Positions 46,747-55,442 of a stretch of DNA of 64,000 nucleotides are shown one piece after another. Source of the stretch: CAWFKS01 sp963816435 (GTDB lineage: Bacteria > Pseudomonadota > Alphaproteobacteria > Rhizobiales > Rhizobiaceae); contig CAWFKS010000013.1 of the NCBI GenBank assembly GCA_963816435.1, forward strand, positions 124,001-188,000, given 5' to 3'. Each line of letters opens with the position of its first letter. The first letter of the stretch is position 1. The notes below the pieces were generated by a model, which worked only from the letters and a program-made list of their open reading frames with translations, made no database searches and was not told the DNA's origin. The position numbers were made by a program, and so were the translations under genes.

Positions 46747-47490
46747 TCAGTCCCCCGTTCCGGCCACGCGCTCTTCGCGTTGCCCGCGCATCAGCAGCAC
46801 ATCGGCCCACAGCCATAGCAGGAAACAGAAGAAGGTGATCGCGGGCAGTGCCGCGTCAGTCGGTGGCGCGCCCTGGCTTGCGAGTCTCGCCACGTCGATT
46901 GCCAGCGAGGCGAGCGATGGAAGGCGGCTCACCACGACGGCCCCACGAAGCGCCGACAACAGCCAAAGCGGCGCGGTGCGGGGAAGCACTGCCGTCCCGA
47001 GCTTTCCGCCTGCCAGCAGCGTCCCGGCAACGAGGGCCAGCAAGACGTCTCCGAAGTTCGCCAGCGCCGCCGTCAGTGCCAGCGCGGCAATGGCCGACAA
47101 CAGGTCACCCAGCCTTATCAGCCGCCGGTCGACATGTCCGCGCTCCGCCGATGCACGATGATAGGCTTCGCCGGAAAACATGAAGATGATGATGGCGAGC
47201 GTCAGAAAGCTCGCGCCGCTGCTGCCGAACAAATAGTTGGTGATGGCTTCGCCCAAGCCTTCGCCGCGCTGCGCCGAGAGAATCTGCACGGTCACCCCGC
47301 TCATCAGCGCAATGACGTTTCCCAAGTTGTATATGCCGCCGGGACCTGCGAGCCGTCGTGTCAGCGCGCTCCCCAAGGACCTTGCGGCCGCAATCTCTCC
47401 GGCTGCTCCCGAGAGACCGGTTGGAAAGGTCCGGACGCCTTGTGCATTCGGCTCTCGGGTGCGTCCCAGTGGTTGAGGATGTCGTTGCAT
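46747..47490 (-). CDS. Polytopic membrane protein of unknown function
   Basis: 247 aa; AAGGAGAA precedes the ATG. About five hydrophobic segments (GNVIALMSGVTV, SFLTLAIIIFMFSG, LLSAIAALALTAALA, VLLALVAGTLLAGG, ITFFCFLLWLWADVLLM). No family recognised. Last gene of the minus-strand cluster with the LnmK-like protein, 125 bp after it, so it may transport or anchor something for the cluster. Confidence 0.65.
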   Translation of the reverse strand: MQRHPQPLGRTREPNAQGVRTFPTGLSGAAGEIAAARSLGSALTRRLAGPGGIYNLGNVIALMSGVTVQILSAQRGEGLGEAITNYLFGSSGASFLTLAIIIFMFSGEAYHRASAERGHVDRRLIRLGDLLSAIAALALTAALANFGDVLLALVAGTLLAGGKLGTAVLPRTAPLWLLSALRGAVVVSRLPSLASLAIDVARLASQGAPPTDAALPAITFFCFLLWLWADVLLMRGQREERVAGTGD

Positions 47491-47614
47491 CGAAATTCTC
47501 CTTCATGACGGCGGCCGTCGCCGCGGGCGTCCCGCGCGTTCGCGCCCTGTTTCTGATCCATTGGTTCGAAGTCGCCGCGGCGGTGCCGGTGAATGCGGCT
47601 TGGAGATGTCCCCG

Positions 47615-48583
47615 TCAGAGCCGGAAATGCGTCTCCGCGCACACGACCACCTTCCCGTCCGAGCCACGGCGCCCGTAGGAAGTCACGATCACGCTCGGCT
47701 TCGGCGCCGTGCACCACACCGAGGAACGGCAAAGAACGTCGAGGCGGTCGCCGCTATCGAGATTGCCGAAGAAGTGCAGCCGGCGATCGACAATCGGCAG
47801 CGCAGCCACCAAGGCCGGCAGGGCGTTCGCCTCGCTTTCGACGATGAAGTCGTGGAGAACCGCAAAATAGACGAGGCCGACACCATTGAGATGAAGTGAC
47901 CGCTTGATCGGGAAGGTCATGTGGGCCGGAGCCTTGTCCCCTTCCGCTGTCCATCTTGCAGAAGCGCCGAGCCTCCGAAACATGGCGGCTCGTCGCGCTT
48001 CCTTGCCCGCGCGAGCCGGCGCGAATTCCGTAGGCATGTCCGCTATCTCAAGGTCGCGGTTCGAATTCCCGTTCCTGCGCGCGAAGGCGGTGACAATCTC
48101 GACGGTCAGCAGCGCGCCATTCGTCCCGGCGAGACGCGTGCGGCTCAGCCATCCGTTCGCGGCAAACGGCGCCTGGACGAGTTCCAGCCGCACGTCGTCG
48201 TCCTCATGGAAATGCTCCGTCTGGCCGTGGATTCCGCACGCCACCACCGAGGCCATGGCCCGCGCGCCGGTACGGTCGCGCAGCTCGCCGGGCGAGGTTC
48301 CGAGCTGGCGCGAAATCGCCCACCAGTGAAGGTGGCCGGCCTCGCGCAGGAGCCACGAGCGGCGCACCCCTTCCGTGCCGAGATGAGGCATGCCGAGCCG
48401 AAACTGCCGGGGTTCGATCGTTTCGGGTTCCGGATCGGAGCGCAGAACGGGCGTGCAGTCGCGGATTGTCTTACTGGGCGCGTTTCGTTCCAGCGATGTG
48501 GTGGCGACGAACGCCGTTGCGGCCCGTTCGTCGTCGGTGCGTTGCGCGCTAGTTCGCCGATCGACTTCTGACATTGCTTGCAT
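47615..48583 (-). CDS. LnmK/Pnap_2097-like biosynthetic protein (double hot-dog)
   Basis: 322 aa from the ATG after AGGAGCG. The segment FRLGMPHLGTEGVRRSWLLR followed by EAGHLHWWAI resembles the N-terminal FDF-type hot-dog domain of LnmK (a bifunctional acyltransferase/decarboxylase of leinamycin synthesis) and the Pnap_2097 family. A second hot-dog domain would fit residues ~210-320 (IKRSLHLNGVGLVYFAVLHDFIVE). LnmK-type proteins load or decarboxylate acyl groups on carrier proteins; none is seen here. The family call is from memory of motifs and moderately sure. Confidence 0.6.
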   Translation of the reverse strand: MQAMSEVDRRTSAQRTDDERAATAFVATTSLERNAPSKTIRDCTPVLRSDPEPETIEPRQFRLGMPHLGTEGVRRSWLLREAGHLHWWAISRQLGTSPGELRDRTGARAMASVVACGIHGQTEHFHEDDDVRLELVQAPFAANGWLSRTRLAGTNGALLTVEIVTAFARRNGNSNRDLEIADMPTEFAPARAGKEARRAAMFRRLGASARWTAEGDKAPAHMTFPIKRSLHLNGVGLVYFAVLHDFIVESEANALPALVAALPIVDRRLHFFGNLDSGDRLDVLCRSSVWCTAPKPSVIVTSYGRRGSDGKVVVCAETHFRL

Positions 48584-48648
48584 TGCTCGCTCCTCTCGGT
48601 TGAAGCCGGACCTTGATGGTCGGCATGGAGCGAGAATTGCGGGCTGGG

Positions 48649-48677
48649 CGTCAGACGAAGGTCAACGCAGCGTCAAT
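48649..48677 (-). promoter_or_regulatory. Three direct heptamers at 11-bp spacing (SARP-type operator)
   Basis: On the minus strand ATTGACG, GTTGACC and TCTGACG follow each other with 4-bp spacers (CTGC, TTCG). Direct heptamers with an 11-bp period are the known binding geometry of SARP activators. A CAATTC that could serve as a -10 follows about nine bases downstream. The site lies 66-94 bp before the LnmK-like start; the cluster encodes a SARP/BTAD-type regulator. Confidence 0.55.
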
Positions 48678-48735
48678 GCGCCGCAAATTGCGCATGCAGG
48701 CAGGAAAAAAATGCGCAACAAGCGCGACGGGTCGA

Positions 48736-50874
48736 TCAGGATCTGCGCGGGAGGCCGCCGCGTCCGCTGCGCGGCGCCGGGAGGATCAGCCCCCCGAGCT
48801 GAGGCTGGCGGGCCGTATCGGCCGGCTCCAATTGCCGTGGCTGCTGCGGGTAGGCGTCGGTTCCACTGTCGACCAGAAACCGAACGAGCTGCGGGGCCGC
48901 GACACTGGTGCCGTTCATTGCCGCGACCGCGCCGCTGCGCGCGCCCGCGGCGAGCACGCCTGACAAGATTGGTGAGGTTTCGGTGACGGCCGAATGCGTC
49001 ACGCGTTCACCGCCGGCGGGATCCGTCGCTTCGAGCGGCGTGGCCGAGTAGCTGGCGGGAAGCGGCGGGCCGCCCGGGTCGGCGCACGAGCGCAGGACAT
49101 AGCCGCCCGCCACCAGCCGATTGGGGTCGTCTGCGGTCGCGATCGCGTTGAGGGTACCGGCGCGGCGAACGGGCGAGACGGGAGGCGAGGGATCGAAGGC
49201 GATCTTGACGCCGCGCGGGTCGGTCTCCCGGTAGGCCGCGTCGACGAACCAGCTCTGGCGGCCGCTGTCGGGAAAGCCGGGGGGAACGTCGTCGCGCAAC
49301 ACCCAGGCGTGGATGGTGACGGGCCCGGTGTTTCCCCGTGGGGCGATCGTGACACCCCAGTCGCCGGGCGGAACCGCCGCGCCACCGGTGAGGCCGGGAT
49401 CGGTGGGCGCCAGGATCAGGCTCACCATCACCTCGCCACCGTCTCGACGAACGGCAGCGCGGCCGGCGATGCGATCGATCGGCGGCGCCTGCCGGCCGGG
49501 CCATCGGTGAGGCGGCCACGTAAGGAGCTTGGCGAACTCCGTCGTGTCCGTCGTCGCCGACTGGACCAGCCGCTCGTGCAACGGTGGAATGGTCAGCACC
49601 ACCGGCTCGATGTCGTCTCCCTGCGGCGTACAAAGCGTGAGCAACACGGTTTCGATGCCGTCGGCGGGAGTGAGCCAGCATTCCAGATAATTCGACGTCG
49701 GATCGGCCGGTTGCAGGTGCCAAGTGACGTTCATGGCTTCGGCGGCGCCGGGCGACACGACGCCGGTGGCATGGCCTTTCGCATTGTTCCTGTTGCCAGC
49801 TCCGAAGACGATTTGCACTTCGCCACCACCTTCGGAGCTATGGTGGGAGACTATCGCGTCGATGCTGCGTTCCAGCTGGTGGCGGCCGAGCCTTGGCCCG
49901 CCTGAAAGACCGAAGCTGAAGTTGATGAAAACCGGAACGCGGGTGCCCAGGCTGCGCGCGCGATAAAGGATATATTCCAGCCCCTGAATGAAGAAGATGC
50001 CCAGCAAGGAGCCCGACGTCTCGCGCGCGACGATCGGCGGCAGGTTCACGGCAATGATCGGGCGCCCCTTGGCAGCAGCGTCGTCGGGGTCCATCCCCGC
50101 CGCGAGATCGAGCACGTGGGTCCCGTGGCTGTGGGCAAGCCCGAGCGGATGCTCTCCGACCAGTTCGAAATCGAGCATCCCGAGCTTGCGCAAGACCTGG
50201 TCATCCTGTCCGTTCGTATCGGCGATGAGGCTTGCCAGCTGCGCACCGTTCCACTCGCATCCGAAGGGGAGCGGTCGACCGGGCATTCCTGGGGACCGGA
50301 AAGCGGGGCGCCAGTTGCCGCCCTGGTCCCATGCAAACGCCAACCGCGTGCCATGAGGCCCCTGTCGGAAGCGCTCGTGGGCGACGTTGATGGCATGATC
50401 AATTATGCCGACGATCGCATCCGGCCTGCCGGCCGGTGCCGCGGCAGGGGAGGGATCCTCGAAACGGGGGATGAACAGTGCGGGATTCACCGAGCGGCGG
50501 TGCAGCGGCAGGAGAAAAAGCCTGGGGTCTGCCATATGCAGCTTGCGCTCGAGAAGTTGAACGAACTGATCCGACAAGGAAGTGCCGTCCTCGGTCATCA
50601 CTGGCACGATTGTTGTGATACTCGGCACGCCGGAACGGGCGTTCAGATCGGCCATGTCGATCCCGGCCAGAAATAGGAAATCGCCGGGCTGCTCGCGCTG
50701 GCCGACCAGATACCTGCTCGATCTCAGCCCGGGCCCGCTGATCCACAGGCTCACTGGGTCCATGAAGCGGCTGTCGAACCGCAGCAATTGAGGAACCCGG
50801 TCGCTCGTGGTCGAAAGATCGACAAACTCGCTGTCGAAGATGCCGGGCCAATCCTCGCTCCAGGCCAGAGCCAT
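48736..50874 (-). CDS. S8 family serine peptidase (subtilase)
   Basis: 712 aa from the ATG at 50874, which follows GGGGGGGCG and lies 2 bp after the upstream stop. Catalytic residues: Asp159 (VGIIDHAINVAHERF), His250 (HSHGTHVLDLAAG), Ser657 (MNGTSVAAPQLVRFL). No signal peptide, so either cytoplasmic or exported with help. There is a ~150-residue N-terminal region and a large beta-rich insert (~400-600) between the Asn-hole region (FGAGNRNNAKG) and the Ser. Subtilases in biosynthetic clusters often cut leader peptides; that role is hypothetical here. Probably one operon with the PAP2 enzyme and the regulator. Confidence 0.88.
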   Translation of the reverse strand: MALAWSEDWPGIFDSEFVDLSTTSDRVPQLLRFDSRFMDPVSLWISGPGLRSSRYLVGQREQPGDFLFLAGIDMADLNARSGVPSITTIVPVMTEDGTSLSDQFVQLLERKLHMADPRLFLLPLHRRSVNPALFIPRFEDPSPAAAPAGRPDAIVGIIDHAINVAHERFRQGPHGTRLAFAWDQGGNWRPAFRSPGMPGRPLPFGCEWNGAQLASLIADTNGQDDQVLRKLGMLDFELVGEHPLGLAHSHGTHVLDLAAGMDPDDAAAKGRPIIAVNLPPIVARETSGSLLGIFFIQGLEYILYRARSLGTRVPVFINFSFGLSGGPRLGRHQLERSIDAIVSHHSSEGGGEVQIVFGAGNRNNAKGHATGVVSPGAAEAMNVTWHLQPADPTSNYLECWLTPADGIETVLLTLCTPQGDDIEPVVLTIPPLHERLVQSATTDTTEFAKLLTWPPHRWPGRQAPPIDRIAGRAAVRRDGGEVMVSLILAPTDPGLTGGAAVPPGDWGVTIAPRGNTGPVTIHAWVLRDDVPPGFPDSGRQSWFVDAAYRETDPRGVKIAFDPSPPVSPVRRAGTLNAIATADDPNRLVAGGYVLRSCADPGGPPLPASYSATPLEATDPAGGERVTHSAVTETSPILSGVLAAGARSGAVAAMNGTSVAAPQLVRFLVDSGTDAYPQQPRQLEPADTARQPQLGGLILPAPRSGRGGLPRRS

Positions 50875-50876
50875 GC

Positions 50877-52085
50877 TCAATCGCCCCCCCATTCGGCGCG
50901 TGCCCTAGCCCAGAGCCAGGCCACGGCCTCGGAGGTTTCGACCTGGGCGGTCGCCTCGCCGTAGGCGATGATCTCAATTCCGTGACCTGCGCCGTGGTGG
51001 GCGTGGTCCGCGTGATCTTCCCCGTCATCGTCGCGTGCGTCGCGAGTGGCGAATCCCTGTCGTTCGCCGTTCGCCCAGACGCGAGCGGCATAGAAGTCGC
51101 TGGCGCCGATACCCGGTCCATGGAAATGGCGGAGGCCGACTTCGGCGCTCTCGCCGGCGCGTGCGAGAACGATGTCGGCACACAGGAATCCCAACATGGA
51201 GCCGCAGAAGCTGTCGGCGGGGAAATGAAGTCCGGCCACGGTCCGATTCACGGCGATGCGTGCAGCCATGGCCATGAAAAGGTCGTCAAGCCCAGCGGCC
51301 TTGGCGCTCTCGGGGATCAGGCACCTCAGCAATTCGGCCGTGGCGAAGGCTTCAGTCGCGTGGCCGGAAGGCAGCGAGCCATGCCCCGGCGTCGCGATCA
51401 GCGGCTCGATCTGGGCGGACAAGACGTGCGGGCGCAGACAGGCGAGCGAGTGCTTGCATTGCTGCGCGACATGCGCGGCAACATGCTGGACCAGTGACAT
51501 CAGTTCCAGCGTATGCTCCATGCGCTCGGGCACCATCGGCAGTAGCGACGCGAAATAGGCCGACGTGCCGGTGATTTGGTCGACGATCTCCTGTGCTCGG
51601 TCCGGCCGGAGATCGGCGTAGTCGTTGACCACCCGGGCCTGGGCCAGGAAATCGTCAATCGTCGGGCGGACCAGTGTCGCCACTGGCTGGTAGGTCGCCG
51701 TCGGCACGGACTCGCCCGCCGTGACCAGGAGCAGGTTTATGGCCAGCTCGATTTCGCCTTCGGCGTGCCCGGCCGGCCGCTGCACGTAGCCGATGCGGGA
51801 AAGTATCTCGTTGAGCAGGACCAATTGTCGCCATTGCCGGTCCCACAGCGCCAGGTTTGTCGTTTCGCCCGCAGCGTACGGAGCCGGTGCATGTGGCGGC
51901 CGCCACGTTCCCACGATCCCGTCACGTGCAGTCGCAAGGCCGAGCGGGGACGCCACGCTGCCGAAGCCGAGCATCGCAGCGGCGACCTGAGCGGGCTGCG
52001 GGCCCGCCTGGATGCCTTGGATGCCTTGAATTCCCTGTATGCCTTGGATCCCCTGTATGCCCTGAGCCAGCGTGTTCAACGGCAT
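50877..52085 (-). CDS. Vanadium-haloperoxidase/PAP2-superfamily protein with GIQ repeat
   Basis: 402 aa; GGGGAG precedes the ATG. The three vanadate/phosphate-binding motifs are complete: KHSLACLRP (Kx6RP), LPSGHATEAF (PSGH) and NRTVAGLHFPAD (Rx5Hx3D). Length and layout fit bacterial vanadium-dependent haloperoxidases better than small PAP2 phosphatases; halide use cannot be proven from sequence. Near the N-terminus the tripeptide GIQ is repeated six times, encoded by a 9-bp tandem repeat. Immediately followed by the subtilase gene and 17 bp after the regulator gene. Confidence 0.8.
   Translation of the reverse strand: MPLNTLAQGIQGIQGIQGIQGIQGIQAGPQPAQVAAAMLGFGSVASPLGLATARDGIVGTWRPPHAPAPYAAGETTNLALWDRQWRQLVLLNEILSRIGYVQRPAGHAEGEIELAINLLLVTAGESVPTATYQPVATLVRPTIDDFLAQARVVNDYADLRPDRAQEIVDQITGTSAYFASLLPMVPERMEHTLELMSLVQHVAAHVAQQCKHSLACLRPHVLSAQIEPLIATPGHGSLPSGHATEAFATAELLRCLIPESAKAAGLDDLFMAMAARIAVNRTVAGLHFPADSFCGSMLGFLCADIVLARAGESAEVGLRHFHGPGIGASDFYAARVWANGERQGFATRDARDDDGEDHADHAHHGAGHGIEIIAYGEATAQVETSEAVAWLWARARAEWGGD
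52011..52064 (-). repeat. Six 9-bp tandem repeats encoding GIQ
   Basis: Six degenerate copies of a nine-base unit (GATGCCTTG on the plus strand) in frame at the N-terminus of the PAP2/haloperoxidase gene. Copy number could vary between strains by slippage without breaking the frame. Confidence 0.75.
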
Positions 52086-52102
52086 TGCAGTGTCTCCCCG
52101 GG

Positions 52103-53740
52103 TTAGTGCAGCGGAATACCCGCGGCCTCGAAGACGCGTCCCCACTCCTGGCCGACCCTGGTCTTGCCGGCGGGATGACGCGTGAGATACCCCTCCACCG
52201 TGAACGCCGGATCCAGCGTGAGCAACTCCCGGGCGACGGCCTTGGCCGCAGCGGGCTGCCCCATCAGTTGCAGCCCTGCCAGTTTGGCCCGCATGGCCGA
52301 GACATGGCGCGGGCTGGTGAGCAGGGATGCCTCGGCGAGTTCGATCGCCTTGGCGTAGTCGCCTGCCACCAGGTATGCGGTCGCACTTAGTCCTTCGAAG
52401 AAGTGGACCCGGGGGTCACAGGGCGACAGCAGTTTCGCCCGCTCCGACAGCGCAACCGCTGTCCTGCCCTCGCCCAGGAAACTGTGCAGCAGCGCCTTGA
52501 ACTGGCAGGCGATGGCGCTCGAGTTGTTGACGGCCAGCGAGGCTTCGAAACTCTTGCGCGCGGCATCAAAGTCTCCCTGCAGCACCGTCTTCACGTTGCC
52601 GTCCATGGCGAGGGAAAAGGCGCACTGCGGGTTGAGGTCGAGCGCCCGCTGCACCGCATCGACGGCGAGCGCGTTTTCTTGCGCCGGATTCTCGCTCCAG
52701 CCCTGGAAGACCTTGAGAAGGTGCCACTGGGCCGACCATGCGCGCGGAATCGAATGCCGCGGTGCACGCCGAATTACCTCGTCCACCTGCTCCTTCGCGC
52801 GCGCGAAATTCGCCGTGGACATCTGGTACATCAGGCCGATCGCGGACATCATCAAGCCATGTGTCGTAACGCTCGGCAACGGCCGAATTGCGCCGAGCTC
52901 TATGGAGTTCACGAGTACCGCACCCACGACCTCGGCGGCGATCTCATGCACCAGTGCGGCGTCTCCGTGCAGGAAGTCCGCGGCGTTGGCGACAAATCGG
53001 TCGCCCCACACAAGGGTCCCGGCATAGGTGTCGTGGAAGTCGATGTCGACCGCGAGCCGGCCGCCAGCTTCGAGCACGCGCCCAGTGACGATGTAGTCGG
53101 CGCCGAGTGCCGTCTTCAGTTGAGCCAGTTCCACGACGGTGGGGTCGAGCGTCCGACTGGACAGATGCGATATCATGTCGATGAGTTGCGACCTTGCCAG
53201 CGCCCGTATTAATTCCTGTGCGACGGCGTCGCCGAGCTGTGCGGCTTCGGGCTGGGCGCTCAGAAGGGGCAGCACTGCGATGCGGGGACGCAAAGATTCT
53301 GACACCACGCCGGACACCATTCGGCCCGCAGCGGCCTGCCGCGATGTGCGCAACCAGTCCTCGAATCCTTCCTCGCCGAGGTCCATCCCTTCCAGGAAAT
53401 CTCCCCGCGAGGGGTCCTCGTGGATAACTACGCCGCCGGCGCGAAACCCGATACGGTCCTGCTGCACATCGAATACAAGGTCGAAGCGCCCGCCGAGGGA
53501 GTTTCTCATCGCGGAAAGCGCCTGGCGCAGGCTCGCGCGACCGAGATGATCATCGACATTGCCCCACAACGTCGCGACCAGCCAGGCGCGCGTCCGGACC
53601 ATGTCCGGGGACGAAGCCAGCAGTGCAAGCAGCGCACGCTGCTTCTGCCCGGCGAGACGCAATTCCTCACCGTCGACCCAGCGGACCATGAATGGACCGA
53701 AGAGCTGGATCTCCAGCTTTGGCTCCAATGGAGCTTGCAT
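52103..53740 (-). CDS. SARP/BTAD-type transcriptional regulator with TPR region
   Basis: 545 aa from ATG at 53740, preceded by AAAGGACGAGG; an ATG 18 bp upstream is possible. An N-terminal OmpR-like winged helix (LEIQLFGPFMVRWVDGEEL, then LLALLASSPDMVRTRAWLVATLWG) is of the AfsR/DnrI/CadC kind. The middle resembles TolB-like/adenylate-cyclase-associated regulators (RIAVLPLL, LGADYIVTGRVLEAGGRLAVDIDF). The C-terminal half is helical and TPR-like (AVDAVQRALDLNPQCAFSLAMDG). It probably activates the haloperoxidase-subtilase operon it leads. Confidence 0.75.
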   Translation of the reverse strand: MQAPLEPKLEIQLFGPFMVRWVDGEELRLAGQKQRALLALLASSPDMVRTRAWLVATLWGNVDDHLGRASLRQALSAMRNSLGGRFDLVFDVQQDRIGFRAGGVVIHEDPSRGDFLEGMDLGEEGFEDWLRTSRQAAAGRMVSGVVSESLRPRIAVLPLLSAQPEAAQLGDAVAQELIRALARSQLIDMISHLSSRTLDPTVVELAQLKTALGADYIVTGRVLEAGGRLAVDIDFHDTYAGTLVWGDRFVANAADFLHGDAALVHEIAAEVVGAVLVNSIELGAIRPLPSVTTHGLMMSAIGLMYQMSTANFARAKEQVDEVIRRAPRHSIPRAWSAQWHLLKVFQGWSENPAQENALAVDAVQRALDLNPQCAFSLAMDGNVKTVLQGDFDAARKSFEASLAVNNSSAIACQFKALLHSFLGEGRTAVALSERAKLLSPCDPRVHFFEGLSATAYLVAGDYAKAIELAEASLLTSPRHVSAMRAKLAGLQLMGQPAAAKAVARELLTLDPAFTVEGYLTRHPAGKTRVGQEWGRVFEAAGIPLH

Positions 53741-54891
53741 GCCTCGTCCTTTTGGCATTCTGAAAGAATATCCCTCGGAAAGACTGAGTCAACGAAGCTG
53801 CGGCAGCAGCATTCGGCGCAGTCGCTTTGGAATTCAAAATACCGACGAATTCGGGGCCGCAAACTTGCACTTCCGTCAGTGGCGTTTCTGAATTTGGCCC
53901 GTGCTGGCACTTTCATTTCCCGCGGGAAACCAGCTCCCGGGACTGCGCTGCGCACGTGAACGGGCGAAACCGGGCACGATCAGCGACACGATCGAGCGCG
54001 CGTCCGCCTTGCCCTGCCGAGCCACATCGTGATCGAACGTATTGTGCAAGCGCCTCCGACATCCGCATTGAGCCTGATGAGGCGTCGGACGCGAACAATA
54101 CCCGACCGTCGGGCTCATAGGATAGCGTCGGGGCCAGCTCGCTCCGAAGCTCATGTCCTCCCCGGCCGTGCATTCTGCATGGAACAAGGTCGGAAAACGT
54201 ATCTTGTGCCGCGTGGTGCGGCGGTGCAGCTGTGGCCCTCCACTGGCGATCGAACTGGTGGCCCCGAGCAGCAGAAGAAGCCTCGGGCCGCGACGATCGA
54301 AAGCTCTCCGGAGCGGATTCGTACCCGAGCCTTGCTTCCACATCCGCCCGGCCACGCTCGTAATGATGCTGGTTCTCGATCTTCCGGAGCCAGCTTTCTG
54401 CGTCCACGTTCTGCCGGACGAAGTGGTTGAGGAGTGCCTGGAAATCGGGCTCGACCATTGTCGGATCGCAGCCGACCGGTCGTGCGCGACGGACCACGCT
54501 CTTCAGCAACGTTACGTACCGGCGGGCAACGAGGCGTTCCGCGGGAATCGGCCACGCATCTACCATGTACTGGCGCACCTGCTGGCGCACCTGTACGGCA
54601 TTCTTCTGAACTGGCCGACATAATAACGGTGTCGTTCATGCGGCCTTTCCAGGTCATGCACCCCACTAGGCGACGGCGGGTCTGACGATCGTCGGCGGTT
54701 CCTAGCCAGGCTCTGTAGAGCTTGCGCGCGCGACCACGAGCAAGCCTGGCCTGCACGCACTAGCTGCCTTCGCGTCGCATGAGATAGGAAGGCCGGACCA
54801 CGACATCTCCGCGCAAAATCATGCGAGATGTCACACAGTTGGCTGACCCCTGTTTCAGCCTGAGTGCTTGATTTTGCTTGTTCCGGAGCAG
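53741..54891. other. Stretch without a confident gene
   Basis: Holds the upstream region of the SARP-type gene. A 225-codon minus-strand frame at 53913-54590 was considered, but its composition, start and lack of any family motif do not support it. Possibly an eroded gene. Ends at the tRNA fragment. Confidence 0.4.
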
Positions 54892-54935
54892 TGGTAGCGG
54901 AGGAGGGATTCGAACCCCCGACACAAGGATTATGA
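54892..54935 (-). other. 3' part of a tRNA (CAT anticodon) - probable att site
   Basis: The minus strand reads from TCATAATCCTTGTGTC through the T-arm GGGGGTTCGAATCCCTC to CTCCGCTACCA. That is half the anticodon loop, the 3' anticodon stem, a five-base variable loop, the T-arm, the acceptor 3' strand and an encoded CCA. The 5' half of a tRNA is not present upstream. Such 3' duplicates mark the distal end of islands integrated by tyrosine recombinases. From its orientation the island lies at higher coordinates. The tRNA would be Met or Ile2 type. Confidence 0.7.
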
Positions 54936-55109
54936 TTTTTCCCGAGGACTGGGGCTTCCCTCTGCATCCTGCGCCAGTTCATTGCATCAATCATTTGACA
55001 TCGCTGAGGAAAGGTGCGCCAAGCCGCACCAATCAGTTCCAGTGTCGGCCATTCAACCCCGTGGATTTCGGACTCCCAATTGAAACCCAGGTCCGATTAG
55101 CCGTCGAAG

Positions 55110-55434
55110 TCATAGCTTCAGGGAGTGATTTCGCTCCAGATATGACACCACGTTCTCCAGAGCCTTCAGTATCAGAAGCTCATTCGCCCCGAATGCATAC
55201 CGCCCGGTCATTTGCTCGGCGGGAGAAAGCGAACTCATACCAATGAGCCCCCTTCCTTTTCTGCCCGTCAGTGTGGGTGAACGTGATCGGGTATCGAAAG
55301 CTGCGCCCTTCGCCATAAAAGGCACCGTTCGGCCCCCAGTTTTGAATATTGGCATTGTAGCAGGAGTTCGCGACTATGGACTCCAACTTCCTGAGCACGG
55401 CGAGGCGCTTCTTGCTGATCCTCATATCATCCAC
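55110..55434 (-). pseudogene. Small hypothetical protein, one frameshift
   Basis: Two overlapping frames join into one protein of 107 aa if one base is removed near 55230: MDDMRISKKRLAVLRKLES, then GAHWYEFAF in the first frame, then PAEQMTGRYAFGANELLILK and VVSYLERNHSLKL in the second. No family recognised. Located just inside the island. Confidence 0.5.
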
Positions 55435-55442
55435 CCCTGTCG

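Noticed and set aside
52011..52064. Short regular repeats considered as a CRISPR array
   Set aside because: Units are 9 bp, contiguous without spacers and in frame inside a coding gene.
53913..54590. Minus-strand frame of 225 codons upstream of the SARP-type gene
   Set aside because: No family signature, unlikely composition and no convincing start; possibly an eroded gene but not supportable.
54892..54975. A complete functional tRNA gene
   Set aside because: The acceptor 5' strand, D-arm and 5' anticodon stem are absent; only the 3' half matches.
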